DNA of 44,182 bases from Acidimicrobiia bacterium (GCA_025928935.1 JAICNB010000022.1:1-44182), one strand, 5' to 3'. Positions 25,504 to 33,288 are shown, numbered from the stretch's first letter. The notes: generated by a model from the sequence alone, not told the origin. Translations and numbers: made by a program.

Positions 25504-26301
25504 TCAACGGCCCTTCCAGACGGGGTCGCGTTTCTCCAGGAAGGAAAGCAGGCCCTCGGCAGCATCCTCGGTGCCGAGGGCCACCGACTGGGCATCGCCC
25601 TCCCACGACAGGGCATCGGCCAGACTGATCTGGAAGGCGGCTTCGATGGTCTGCTTGGCGAACATCTGAGCCATTGGCGCCCCCTGCAGGAAGCTCTCCG
25701 CGAGTTCTGTCGCTCGTCTTTCCAGCTCCTCGACCGGCACCACCTCGGCCACCAGGCCGATGCGCGCTGCCTCCGCGGCCTCGACGATGCGCCCGGATAG
25801 CGCCAATTCCTTGGCCCGCTGCAGACCAACGACCCGGGGCAGCAGCCACGACCCGCCGAAGTCCACGGTCAGCCCCCTCCGGACGAAGATCTCGGCGAAC
25901 CGGGCCCGCTCGGTAGCCACCACCACGTCACACCCCAGGGCCAGGTTCATACCCGCACCCACCGCAACCCCGTCGACGGCGGCGATGGTCGGCTTGGTGA
26001 GACGGTGAAGGGCCATGGCGGCCGCCCCCACCACCTTCATCCGGAGGTGCCGGTCGGCCACGGTCTGCATCCGGTCCAGTCGTGACGGGTCGAGGTCGGC
26101 GCCTGCACAGAACTCACCCCCGGCGCCGGTGACCACCAGCACCCTCTGCCCGGACTTCTCGAAGTCTTCGAACGCCTCTCTGAGCTCGTCCCATCCATCG
26201 AAGGGAATGGCATTCTTTCGCTCCGGCCGATCGATGGTGAGCCACCTCAGCGGGCCTCGATCGTCGGTCACCAACCACGTCACAACGATGACGGTAGACA
26301 C
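25504..26301 (-). CDS. enoyl-CoA hydratase/isomerase (crotonase) family enzyme
   Basis: The 265-residue crotonase-fold protein acts on acyl-CoA thioesters in the cytoplasm. The oxyanion-hole segments are GGEFCAGADL near residue 63 and DGVAVGAGMNLALGCDVVVA near 110. Where hydratases such as rat mitochondrial crotonase have the first catalytic glutamate (FGQPE), this protein has FAEIF. The aspartate of GLTVDFGGSWLLPRVVG matches the position seen in PaaG-type isomerases instead. An isomerase or other non-hydratase activity is therefore at least as likely. GTG 26283 is an alternative start that shortens the protein by six residues. It is isolated on the minus strand inside a plus-strand block. 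Confidence 0.85.
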   Translation of the reverse strand: MSTVIVVTWLVTDDRGPLRWLTIDRPERKNAIPFDGWDELREAFEDFEKSGQRVLVVTGAGGEFCAGADLDPSRLDRMQTVADRHLRMKVVGAAAMALHRLTKPTIAAVDGVAVGAGMNLALGCDVVVATERARFAEIFVRRGLTVDFGGSWLLPRVVGLQRAKELALSGRIVEAAEAARIGLVAEVVPVEELERRATELAESFLQGAPMAQMFAKQTIEAAFQISLADALSWEGDAQSVALGTEDAAEGLLSFLEKRDPVWKGR

Positions 26302-26327
26302 ACCCGACCGGGGTTACCGTTCCACCG

Positions 26328-26441
26328 ATGGGGTTCAACCCGTTTCGCGATCACGAGAAGGACGTCACCGACATCGTCGTCATGGTGATCGCGCTCATAG
26401 CGATCTTGGCGGTCCTGGCGTGGGCGATCTTCTCGGGGTGA
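26328..26441 (+). CDS. 37-residue single-pass membrane microprotein
   Basis: ATG 26328 opens a 37-residue reading frame: a charged N-terminus (MGFNPFRDHEKDVTD) followed by one uninterrupted hydrophobic helix (IVVMVIALIAILAVLAWAIF) and a two-residue tail. Its TGA overlaps the GTG of the next gene (GTGA), arguing that it is translated. No Shine-Dalgarno sequence is visible; TACCGT seven bases before the ATG could be a -10 element of a leaderless transcript. It lies 26 bases from the divergent crotonase start. I do not recognise a family; an inner-membrane anchor or regulator is conceivable. Confidence 0.6.
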   Translation: MGFNPFRDHEKDVTDIVVMVIALIAILAVLAWAIFSG

Positions 26442-26635
26442 CCGTCTCGCCGGTCCAGCCGTATGCGGCCCGCAAGGACTACATCTGCCCCGGCTGCGAG
26501 ATGACGATTCCACCCGGGACATTCCACGTGGTCGTCGTGCCCGACGAAGAGCCGGACCTGCGCCGGCATTGGCACCACGGCTGTTGGCACAAGGAGATGC
26601 GACGCCGCTTCGGCTCCCGCACCCCTCGCCCCTGA
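26438..26635 (+). CDS. 65-residue zinc-ribbon-like protein
   Basis: The GTG at 26438 starts a 65-residue protein with CPGCEMTIPPGTFHVVVVP and a second cluster RRHWHHGCWHKEMRRR, that is CxxC plus several histidines and one cysteine, a likely single zinc site. Similar short proteins occur throughout actinobacteria, often labelled ATP/GTP-binding proteins without any nucleotide motif. It overlaps the 37-residue membrane gene by four bases and was probably made with it. Its role is unknown; the very basic C-terminus could contact nucleic acid. Confidence 0.7.
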   Translation: MTVSPVQPYAARKDYICPGCEMTIPPGTFHVVVVPDEEPDLRRHWHHGCWHKEMRRRFGSRTPRP

Positions 26636-26679
26636 ACGATTTCGCGGTCGTTTCCCTTCCATCGTGTGCGTTTTTTCTT

Positions 26680-26729
26680 GTGCCAATCTGGCACTTGACG
26701 AGGTGCCACAATTGTGCCATAGTGGCACC
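26680..26729 (+). promoter_or_regulatory. leaderless promoter with GTGCCA-N3-TGGCAC operators
   Basis: TTGACG (26695-26700), a 17-base spacer and CATAGT (26718-26723) form a promoter whose start would fall at the ATG at 26730, so the transcript should be leaderless. Two perfect palindromes GTGCCA-N3-TGGCAC flank it: 26680-26694 abuts the -35 box and 26714-26728 covers the -10 box and start site. A further half-site GTGCCA lies at 26703-26708 in the spacer. The centres are 34 bp apart. The downstream gene encodes a ribbon-helix-helix protein, the obvious candidate binder. Confidence 0.75.
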
Positions 26730-27236
26730 ATGAATCTAAACCGCTACACCGACACGCTGCGCGAGCAGCTGGCGATAGCCGCCGAGGCCGGGGGTGACGA
26801 GGCTCGCGCCCTGGCCGATCGGCTCACTGCCCCACTGGAGTCGGCGGCCCGGCTGGTGCTGCTCGAGGCCCTGTCCGCGGCTGCGGACGAGATCACGCGC
26901 GAGATGGCGCCGGGTGTGGTGGAAGTCCGTCTTCGCGGGAGCGATCCCGAGTTCGTCGTGACCCCGGCTCCGGCCGAAGGGGGCTTCGAACCCCGGCCCG
27001 CCAACCTGGCGTCTCCGTCCGCTCAGACAGGCGAGGGCGACGATGGCAACACCGCTCGCCTCAATCTCCGTCTCCCCGAGGGTCTGAAGCTTCGGATCGA
27101 AGAAGCGGCGAGCAACGAGGGGCTCTCCCTCAACGCCTGGTTGGTGCGGGCTGCGACCTCCGCCCTGACCACGGCCCAACACCCATCACGCCGCAACCAG
27201 TCAGGTGGCGAGCGTTACACCGGATGGCTCCGCTGA
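26730..27236 (+). CDS. ribbon-helix-helix regulator with N-terminal helical domain
   Basis: The 168-residue protein starts at ATG 26730, right at the predicted transcription start. Residues about 109-146 (ARLNLRLPEGLKLRIEEAA, then LSLNAWLVRAATSAL) form a ribbon-helix-helix DNA-binding domain like those of HicB and Arc repressors. Residues 1-75 are helical and of unknown function, and 80-108 form a linker. The end of the gene overlaps the start region of the DUF4097 gene. The palindromes over its own promoter make autorepression likely. No toxin gene is adjacent, so despite HicB-like annotation habits this is probably not a toxin-antitoxin module but the controller of the exporter cassette downstream. 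Confidence 0.8.
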   Translation: MNLNRYTDTLREQLAIAAEAGGDEARALADRLTAPLESAARLVLLEALSAAADEITREMAPGVVEVRLRGSDPEFVVTPAPAEGGFEPRPANLASPSAQTGEGDDGNTARLNLRLPEGLKLRIEEAASNEGLSLNAWLVRAATSALTTAQHPSRRNQSGGERYTGWLR

Positions 27237-28084
27237 TGCGTCGGTTCGAGACACCACAGCCGACGCCGGTGACCATCGAGATCCCTGTCGGGACGGTGCA
27301 TCTGATCGCATCCGAGCGTTCCGACACCGTCGTCACCGTCAATCCGACGGATCGGACGAGATCCGTCGACGTGGAGGCAGCCGAGAAGACGATCGTGGAC
27401 TTCGCCAACGGCGCCCTGCTGGTCAGGGGACAAAAGCCCCGTGGCTTCAAGTATGTGGGCTGGGGCAGGTCAGGGTCGGTCGATGTGACGATCGAACTCC
27501 CCTCCGGCTCGCCGGTGCGTGGCGACGCGGGCGTGGGCGACTTCAGGGCCGATGGCCGGTTGGGTGACACCCACATTCGAAACGGTGTTGGGGACGTCCG
27601 ACTCGATGAAACCGGAGCCGTCGACGTCGTCAGTGGCCTCGGCAGCTTCACGCTTAATCGGGCCGAGGGAAGGACCCGGGTCGTCACCGCAGGCGAGATG
27701 CGTTTGGGTGTGATCGATGGGAGCGCCGAAATCAAGAATCAGAACGGCAAGACCTGGATCGGCGAGGTCGCCGGCGTCGCAGGTGTCAAGTCGGACAATG
27801 GCGATGTCACCGTGGACCGGGCTCACAGATCGCTGACCGTCAAGACCGCCAACGGCGACATCCAGATCGGCTCAGTCGAGTCCGGCGCGGTCGACCTCAA
27901 GACCGCCGCGGGACACCTGGACATCGGAGTCGAGAACGGCATCGCTGCATGGGTCGACGCCAGTACCCAATTCGGCCGCGTCTTGAACCTGATGGGAGAG
28001 GGAGCTGCCCCCGCTTCCACCGAGCGGACTGTGGAAATCCATGCCCGGACCGCCTTCGGGGACATCTCCATCCGACGCTCCTGA
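27224..28084 (+). CDS. DUF4097 beta-repeat protein
   Basis: This 286-residue protein has repeated short beta strands typical of DUF4097, a right-handed beta-helix-like fold: VGDFRADGRLGDTHIRNGVG, LGSFTLNRAEGRTRV, VKSDNGDVTVDRAHR and VKTANGDIQIGSVESG recur with a G-D/N spacing. No signal peptide or membrane helix is visible, so it should be cytoplasmic or soluble. The start is ATG 27224, or ATG 27236, which forms TGATG with the regulator stop. It is second in the cassette, ahead of an ABC transporter. The function of DUF4097 proteins is not established. Confidence 0.85.
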   Translation: MAPLMRRFETPQPTPVTIEIPVGTVHLIASERSDTVVTVNPTDRTRSVDVEAAEKTIVDFANGALLVRGQKPRGFKYVGWGRSGSVDVTIELPSGSPVRGDAGVGDFRADGRLGDTHIRNGVGDVRLDETGAVDVVSGLGSFTLNRAEGRTRVVTAGEMRLGVIDGSAEIKNQNGKTWIGEVAGVAGVKSDNGDVTVDRAHRSLTVKTANGDIQIGSVESGAVDLKTAAGHLDIGVENGIAAWVDASTQFGRVLNLMGEGAAPASTERTVEIHARTAFGDISIRRS

Positions 28085-28106
28085 ATTCATGAGAAAAGGA
28101 AACGAA

Positions 28107-29057
28107 ATGGACGAGAACCATGCAATCGAGGTGAAGCGCCTCGCCAAGGGATACAAGGAAGTACCTGTGCTCCACGACGTCTCGTTCTCAGTGAGACCGG
28201 GCACCGTGTTCGCGCTGCTCGGCGCGAACGGATCGGGCAAGACGACGACGATCAACATCCTGACCACGTTGATCAAGGCCGACGGTGGCTCGGCGACCGT
28301 CGCCGGTTTCGACGTGGCAGCCGAGCCCGCCAGGGTGCGGGAGGTGATCAGTGTCACCGGGCAGTCCGCAGCCGTCGACTACATCCTCACCGCCCGGGAG
28401 AACCTGGTGCTCATGGGCGAGCTACGGCACATCGCCGATCCCCAACAGACCGCCTCTTCCCTGCTCGACAAATTCGACCTCGACGAAGCGGCGGACCGTC
28501 GTCTTCTCACCTTCTCTGGTGGGATGCGGCGCCGGCTCGACATCGCAATGAGTCTGGTGGGCGAGGCGCCCATCATCTTCTTCGACGAGCCGACAACGGG
28601 ACTGGACCCGCAGGGTCGGAACGACATGTGGCAGACCATCCGGGAGCTGGCCGGCAAGGGGACAACGATCTTCCTCACCACCCAATATCTGGAGGAGGCC
28701 GACCGTCTCGCCGACGAGATCGCAATCCTTCACGGTGGCCGGGTGGTGGCCAACGGGACACCGGAACAGCTGAAGGCGATGGTGCCGGCCGGGTTGGTCG
28801 AGCTCGATTTCATCGACGAGCGAGAGCTGGTGGCTGCCCAGACCGCGTTGAGCGCTGGACACGAGCTCAGCCGGGTCGACTCGAAGCTGGTCGTGGCCGG
28901 CAATGGCTCGGTGTCCGACACGGCCGACATGTTCATCAGGCTCAACAAAGCCGGTGTGGAGCCAACCGGATTCACTACGAAGGCACCGACCCTCGACGAC
29001 GTGTTCTTCAAGATCCTCGGAGAAGACAAGGAAGAAGCGCATGCGAGCTCTCACTGA
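28107..29057 (+). CDS. ABC transporter ATPase, DrrA-like
   Basis: This is the ATP-binding subunit of a drug-export-type ABC transporter. The 316-residue protein has Walker A GANGSGKTT (39-47), signature FSGGM (136-140), Walker B IIFFDEP (156-162), and TTQYLEEADRLADEIAIL as D/H-loop. The C-terminal 100 residues form the extra domain seen in daunorubicin-resistance DrrA (ending APTLDDVFFKILG). AAAAGGAAACGAA precedes ATG 28107. It follows the DUF4097 stop by 22 bases and overlaps the permease start by 17, so the complex is co-translated. Confidence 0.93.
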   Translation: MDENHAIEVKRLAKGYKEVPVLHDVSFSVRPGTVFALLGANGSGKTTTINILTTLIKADGGSATVAGFDVAAEPARVREVISVTGQSAAVDYILTARENLVLMGELRHIADPQQTASSLLDKFDLDEAADRRLLTFSGGMRRRLDIAMSLVGEAPIIFFDEPTTGLDPQGRNDMWQTIRELAGKGTTIFLTTQYLEEADRLADEIAILHGGRVVANGTPEQLKAMVPAGLVELDFIDERELVAAQTALSAGHELSRVDSKLVVAGNGSVSDTADMFIRLNKAGVEPTGFTTKAPTLDDVFFKILGEDKEEAHASSH

Positions 29058-29814
29058 TACATGGACCATGGCCAAGCGGAGCCTCCGTCACACCACCCGG
29101 AGCATGGACACGATCATCACCGTTGTCCTGATGCCGATCGCGCTGATGCTGCTCTTCGTGTACGTGTTCGGCGGCGCCCTCGGTGCCCAGACTTCGGTGG
29201 ATTACATCGACTTCCTGACCCCGGGTGTCGTGATCATGACCGTGATCAGCGGGATCGCTTATGCCGCCTTTCGGCTCGCCATGGACATGCAGAAGGGGAT
29301 CATCAGTCGCTTCCGGACCATGCCGGTGAGACCCTCGTCGGTGCTGAGCGGACAAGCCTTGTCATCAACTGTGTCGAACGCCCTCTCCTGTGCCCTGGTT
29401 GTCGTGGTGGCGTTCTTGATCGGGTTTCGCCCGGTCCCCGACGCCGGCGCCTGGGTGCTGGCCGCAGGCCTCGTGCTCCTGTTCATACTGGCCACCACTT
29501 GGCTGGCAATGTTCTTCGGGCTGCTCGCCAGGACCGTGGAAGGCGCAGGGGCATTCAGCTACATCCTGTTCCTGCTGATATTCATCAGCCCTTCGTTCGT
29601 GCCGACCGACTCGATGGCACCGTGGCTGCAGAGCTTCGCCGAGAATCAGCCGCTGACACCGATAGTGGACACGATTCGCTCACTGCTCACCGATGGAACC
29701 CCCGGTCCTCGCTTTTGGGTGGCCCTGGCCTGGGCGATCGGGATCCTCGTGGTCTCCTACGCACTGGCCCTGGTTGCCTATCGCCGGAGTGACCCGCCCC
29801 AGGCAGTGGCGTAG
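29041..29814 (+). CDS. ABC-2 type permease, DrrB-like
   Basis: This membrane subunit pairs with the preceding ATPase. The 257 residues contain about six hydrophobic segments: IITVVLMPIALMLLFVYVFG, VVIMTVISGIAYAAF, ALVVVVAFLIGF, AAGLVLLFILATTWLAMFF, YILFLLIFISPSF and VALAWAIGILVVSYAL. The conserved ABC-2 segment MPVRPSSVLSGQ lies near 100 and FAENQPLTPIVDTIRSLL near 210, both typical of the DrrB family. The start is ATG 29041 inside the ATPase end. The substrate is unknown; the family exports hydrophobic compounds or lipids. Confidence 0.92.
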   Translation: MRALTDTWTMAKRSLRHTTRSMDTIITVVLMPIALMLLFVYVFGGALGAQTSVDYIDFLTPGVVIMTVISGIAYAAFRLAMDMQKGIISRFRTMPVRPSSVLSGQALSSTVSNALSCALVVVVAFLIGFRPVPDAGAWVLAAGLVLLFILATTWLAMFFGLLARTVEGAGAFSYILFLLIFISPSFVPTDSMAPWLQSFAENQPLTPIVDTIRSLLTDGTPGPRFWVALAWAIGILVVSYALALVAYRRSDPPQAVA

Positions 29815-29835
29815 CCAATCACCCGTCAGACGCGG

Positions 29836-29858
29836 CGCTCTGGCCCCTTGGTCAGGCG
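29836..29858. terminator. hairpin between convergent transporter genes
   Basis: CGC-T-CTGGCC (29836-29845) can pair with GGTCAGGCG (29850-29858) around a CCTT loop, giving nine pairs with one bulged base. It lies 21 bases past the plus-strand permease stop and overlaps the last codons of the minus-strand permease. There is no T-run on either side, so efficient termination is uncertain. Confidence 0.3.
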
Positions 29859-30616
29859 TCGCGCCGGCGTAGCCCCCACCAGGTGACGGCCAACCCCAGC
29901 AACGTCCACCCCACCACGATCGCCACGGCGTGGGGCAAGGACAGGTCGCCCCCCGGCACCAAGGCGCCGAACCCACCTGGGATGTCGATCTGGAACAGGG
30001 CATTGGTCGCAGCCGAAAGAGACACATTCTCCCAGGGCCCCCAGAGGCCGAGGATCGGATCGACGAAGTACAGCGCCAGCGCCGCGCCGATGGCGGGCCC
30101 GACCGAGCGGAGCATCGCGACAGCCCCGAGGCCGATCGCGGTCCAGGCGAGCTCGATGAGGGCCAGCTTCCAGACCAGCGACAGCCATTCCGTGATGGCG
30201 GGCCCGCCATCCCCCGGCACGGCGAGTGCCGTCACCAGCGTCCAGCCGGCGACACCGGCCGCGATGGCCAAGAAGGATGCCGTCGCCAGGACGATGAACC
30301 TGGCCGAGACCTGGGCGGTCCGGCGCGGGTCCCTGGTCAGCGCGGTGGCCCACACGGTGCTCCCGAACTCGCTGCCCAGCATCACCACCGCCAGGATGAG
30401 TGGGAACCAGGTCTGCCCGGCGACCTGTTGGGCTCCGAAGACGTAGGCCTCCGGTTTCTCGAGCAACGGCACGCCTTCGGCGAACTCGGGAGCGATCTGC
30501 GGAAAGACGAGTAGGAAGAAGGCAAGGAGCCCGACCAGCGCGGCCAGGATCAGGACCATCGTGTAGTACAGCCGTCGCCTGCTCAGCTTCAGATACTCGG
30601 CGTGGAGAAGGCTCAT
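29852..30616 (-). CDS. ABC-2 type permease subunit
   Basis: The 254-residue membrane protein begins MSLLHAEYLKLSRRRLYY, an N-terminus shared by ABC-2 permeases of the bacitracin/lantibiotic-immunity kind. It has about six hydrophobic segments, including VLILAALVGLLAFFLLVF, LILAVVMLGSEFGSTVW, ASFLAIAAGVAGWTLV and IVVGWTLLGLAVTWWG. Its ATG overlaps the ATPase stop (ATGA). Together with that ATPase it forms a second, independent exporter, transcribed toward and converging on the DrrAB-like cassette. The substrate is unknown. Confidence 0.88.
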   Translation of the reverse strand: MSLLHAEYLKLSRRRLYYTMVLILAALVGLLAFFLLVFPQIAPEFAEGVPLLEKPEAYVFGAQQVAGQTWFPLILAVVMLGSEFGSTVWATALTRDPRRTAQVSARFIVLATASFLAIAAGVAGWTLVTALAVPGDGGPAITEWLSLVWKLALIELAWTAIGLGAVAMLRSVGPAIGAALALYFVDPILGLWGPWENVSLSAATNALFQIDIPGGFGALVPGGDLSLPHAVAIVVGWTLLGLAVTWWGLRRRDA

Positions 30617-31512
30617 CCCTGGTCATCCCCTGTGATGCCGAGGAACACGGATTCCAGCGTTGAGCGTGCCGGCCCCACCTCGCTCGGATAGATCCCGGAC
30701 TCGGCCAACACCCGCACCACCCGGCTCCCGTCCTCCTCGTCCGCGATCAACGCCGTGCCATCCAGGCGGACGTCCATACCGGCGTCAGCCAGAGCGGTCC
30801 TGGCCTCCTCGGCCGACGGGGTCACCACCCGGGTGGCTGCCCCCGAGAGAAGATCTTCGAGCGGCCCCTGTGTCACCAACCTGCCGTGGTTGAGCACGAT
30901 CACGTAATCGGCCAGCGCTTCGATATCGGCGAGGTCATGACTCGACACAACCACTGTGCGCCCGCTGTCGGCCAGGTCCCTGAGCCGTGCTCGGAAAGCC
31001 ATCTGGCCGGCCGGGTCCAGCCCGTCCAATGGCTCGTCGAGCAGGAGCAACTGCGGATCTCCGACCAGGGCCGCGGCCAGACCCAGCCTCTGCCGCATCC
31101 CCTTGGAGTACTCGTCGAGCTTGCGCCCCGCATCGGCTTGCAGACCGACGAACTCGAGCAACTCCTCGATGCGCTCGTGGCCGAACCCGAGCTGATCTGC
31201 GGCCACCGTCATGTTCACCCGCCCGGTGAGGGCCCGGATCGTCCCCGGCTCCTCGACGATGGCACCCAGTTTCTTGGTCACTTCGGCGAGACGAGCGGGG
31301 ATCTCCTGTCCGAGGATCCGGATGTTGCCGCTGTCCGTCCTGGTCAGGCCGAGCAGTGATCGGAACAAGGTCGTCTTGCCCGCGCCGTTCGGGCCGAGCA
31401 AGCCGGTGATGGCGCCCGATGGCACCGCACAGTCGAGACCGTCGAGGGCGGTGGTGCGCTTGTAACGCTTGACGAGGGAATCGACCTCGATCGCCGGCTG
31501 ATCGAGGTTCAC
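30613..31512 (-). CDS. ABC transporter ATPase subunit
   Basis: The 299-residue ATPase shows Walker [11 protein letters not shown] near residue 39, signature YSKGMRQRLGLAAAL near 133, and Walker B LLLLDEPLDGLDP. VVSSHDLADIEALADYVIVL is the switch region, and a C-terminal domain of about 80 residues follows. The YSKGM signature instead of LSGGQ is common in ABC-2 exporters. It is followed at once by its permease. The 85-base gap upstream to yraN contains two mutually exclusive short hairpins (CCCGTA/TACGGG and CTCCCC/GGGGAG on the minus strand) but no clear promoter. Confidence 0.92.
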   Translation of the reverse strand: MNLDQPAIEVDSLVKRYKRTTALDGLDCAVPSGAITGLLGPNGAGKTTLFRSLLGLTRTDSGNIRILGQEIPARLAEVTKKLGAIVEEPGTIRALTGRVNMTVAADQLGFGHERIEELLEFVGLQADAGRKLDEYSKGMRQRLGLAAALVGDPQLLLLDEPLDGLDPAGQMAFRARLRDLADSGRTVVVSSHDLADIEALADYVIVLNHGRLVTQGPLEDLLSGAATRVVTPSAEEARTALADAGMDVRLDGTALIADEEDGSRVVRVLAESGIYPSEVGPARSTLESVFLGITGDDQG

Positions 31513-31597
31513 GGCCGGGGCCTTTCTCTCCCCGTAGAGGGGAGTACGGGCGTAGCCAGGGAGTGGGGACCCGTTTCAGCTGTCATGGGCCGGAGAG

Positions 31598-31921
31598 TCA
31601 ACCACAGCCAGGGACCCAGTGGACCACCACGTCGTCGACGGCAACTCTCACTCCGACGAAGTCGACCCGGGACCCTCCCGACGAACCGGAGAGCTGTCGA
31701 ACCCGACGACGCTTGGACGGGCCGACTGCATCGATCGGGTCGCCATCGCTGGTGACCGTGCGAACCTCGACCACGACTCTCTCCCCCTGGTCGAGGGCCA
31801 TCAAATCGATCTCGCCTCTGCCGACGCTGACATTTCGGGCAACGACCTGGAGCCCATGCCGAGTGAGGAATCCCGCAGCGATCGTTTCACCGAGCGACCC
31901 AATTTGGGCCCGATCGGTCAG
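31598..31921 (-). CDS. YraN/UPF0102 nuclease-fold protein, probable CTG start
   Basis: This is a 107-residue member of the YraN family, which has a PD-(D/E)xK endonuclease-like fold and is linked to DNA processing. QIGSLGETIAAGFLTRHG begins the fold, then GRGEIDLMALDQGERVVVEV carries the acidic residues and EVRTV the basic ones. The only ATG in this frame is 105 bases upstream, inside the DUF2469 gene. The family N-terminus starts just after CTG 31921, which overlaps the DUF2469 stop as CTGA. I take CTG as the likely start. In many actinobacteria yraN is followed by comM; here 9 kb intervene. Confidence 0.75.
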   Translation of the reverse strand: MTDRAQIGSLGETIAAGFLTRHGLQVVARNVSVGRGEIDLMALDQGERVVVEVRTVTSDGDPIDAVGPSKRRRVRQLSGSSGGSRVDFVGVRVAVDDVVVHWVPGCG

Positions 31922-32214
31922 ATCGAGATTTCTTGCTGCTCCAGTTCCTCGACGTTGACGTCGCGGAAGGTGAGCACCTTCACGTGCTCCAGGAATCTTG
32001 CCGGCCGGAACATGTCCCAAACCCATGCATCCTTCATCTCCACTTCGAAGAAGACGGACCCATTGGCCTCACGCACCTGGAGGTCGACGTGGTTGGCCAG
32101 ATAGAACCTGCGCTCGGTCTCCACCACGTACCGGAACATCGGGAGGACGTCGTGGTACTCCTTGTAGATCTTGAGCTCAACCTCGGATTCGTACCGTTCC
32201 AGGTCCTCTTCCAT
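31918..32214 (-). CDS. DUF2469 protein
   Basis: The 98-residue protein belongs to DUF2469, an actinobacterial family found with lepB and yraN. Features are MEEDLERYESEVELKIYKEY at the start, a conserved aromatic and basic middle (FRYVVETERRFYLANHVDL), and a C-terminus FLEHVKVLTFRDVNVEELEQ. AAGAGGAGAAC precedes the ATG. No membrane helix or known catalytic motif is visible. The function is unknown. Confidence 0.88.
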   Translation of the reverse strand: MEEDLERYESEVELKIYKEYHDVLPMFRYVVETERRFYLANHVDLQVREANGSVFFEVEMKDAWVWDMFRPARFLEHVKVLTFRDVNVEELEQQEISI

Positions 32215-32250
32215 GTTCTCCTCTTGACACGCGCCGACACTGCGATCATA

Positions 32251-32279
32251 TGCATAAACCGTGGCTTAACGGCTGACAA
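32251..32279 (-). promoter_or_regulatory. candidate promoter of DUF2469-yraN
   Basis: On the minus strand TTGTCA (32279-32274) is five of six to the -35 consensus. A 17-base spacer leads to TATGCA (32256-32251), with a better hexamer TATGAT immediately downstream (32250-32245) at a poor spacing. This gap between lepB and DUF2469 is notably AT-rich for the window. Confidence 0.4.
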
Positions 32280-32308
32280 TCGGGTGGAACTATTTCGGCG
32301 ACAGGCCT

Positions 32309-32947
32309 CTAGAGACCGCCGATGTGAGAGGGGGGCCAGATCGTCACGAACGCCTCCCCGATCAGGTCGTCGAGGGGTATGGGCCCGAATCTGCGGCTGT
32401 CGAACGAGGCGTTGCGATTGTCACCCATGACGAACACCTCGTTCGTGCCGAGCGTGATCGGCGGCTCGTCTGGCATGAACACCTCCGGCAGATATGGCTC
32501 GTCCAGGGGAACACCGTCGACCACGACCCGGTTGCGAAGAACCTCGATCGTCTCCCCGGGCAGACCCACCACCCTCTTGATCAAGTCGTCGTGACCGCGG
32601 GTGCGGATGCCCACCGCTTCGAGGACGGAGCGGATCACTGCTTCCGGGACCGACTCCTCCATGTCGCCTTCGCGCGGGTCCCTGAAGACGACGACGTCAC
32701 CACGCTCGGGCTCACCCCACTGGTAGGCGAGCTTGTTCACCATCACCCGGTCGTTGACCTCGATGGTCGGCAACATCGACTCGGACGGGATCCAGAACGG
32801 CTGGATCAGGAAGGTCTTTATCACGACCGCGATGGCAAGCGCGGTGAGCAGGAGCCCCGGCAGCTCGGCGAGGAACGACCGCCGTGGCCGGGAGGGCTTC
32901 TCCGGGACCGCCTGTTCGTCGACTGAGTCCGTGTGCTGGGGAATCAG
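32309..32947 (-). CDS. lepB: signal peptidase I, probable CTG start
   Basis: This is the membrane serine protease that removes signal peptides. The catalytic serine is in [11 protein letters not shown] and the lysine in [17 protein letters not shown]; the C-terminal box [16 protein letters not shown] is also present. A GTG start at 32824 would delete most of the membrane anchor. In frame upstream the codons give [20 protein letters not shown], a proper anchor, and no ATG, GTG or TTG. CTG 32947 overlaps the rplS stop as CTGA and has AAGGAG eight bases upstream, so it is the likely start, giving 212 residues with Ser57 as nucleophile. Confidence 0.88.
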   Translation of the reverse strand: MIPQHTDSVDEQAVPEKPSRPRRSFLAELPGLLLTALAIAVVIKTFLIQPFWIPSESMLPTIEVNDRVMVNKLAYQWGEPERGDVVVFRDPREGDMEESVPEAVIRSVLEAVGIRTRGHDDLIKRVVGLPGETIEVLRNRVVVDGVPLDEPYLPEVFMPDEPPITLGTNEVFVMGDNRNASFDSRRFGPIPLDDLIGEAFVTIWPPSHIGGL

Positions 32948-33288
32948 TCCCGCAGCTCCTTGATACGGGCCGACTTCCCGACCCTATCGCGCAGGTAGTA
33001 GAGCTTCGAACGGCGCACATCGCCCCGTCTCACCACCTCGATACGGGAGATGATGGGTGCATGGACCGGGAAGACACGCTCAACCCCGACCCCGAAGCTC
33101 AGCTTGCGGACTGTGAATGAGGCCTTGACGCCGGCGCCGTTGCGGGCGATGACCAGGCCTTCGAAGATCTGGACGCGCTCCCTGCCGCCTTCGACCACCC
33201 TGACGTGGACCTTGACCGTGTCACCGGCCCGGAAATCGGGGATGTCGTCGCGGACATGCGCGCTCTCAACTACGTGAAGATCGTTCAT
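32944..33288 (-). CDS. rplS: 50S ribosomal protein L19
   Basis: L19 sits at the 30S-50S interface. It has 114 residues, normal length. The family text is clear: [55 protein letters not shown] and [20 protein letters not shown]. The start is ATG 33288 with AGGAGTCC upstream. Its last bases include the AAGGAG that appears to serve lepB. It lies after trmD with a 55-base gap that holds a short hairpin but no clear promoter. Confidence 0.97.
   Translation of the reverse strand: MNDLHVVESAHVRDDIPDFRAGDTVKVHVRVVEGGRERVQIFEGLVIARNGAGVKASFTVRKLSFGVGVERVFPVHAPIISRIEVVRRGDVRRSKLYYLRDRVGKSARIKELRD

Noticed and set aside
26730-27236. Toxin-antitoxin module suggested by the HicB-like ribbon-helix-helix domain
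   Set aside because: No small toxin frame is adjacent; the next gene is a DUF4097 protein followed by an ABC transporter.
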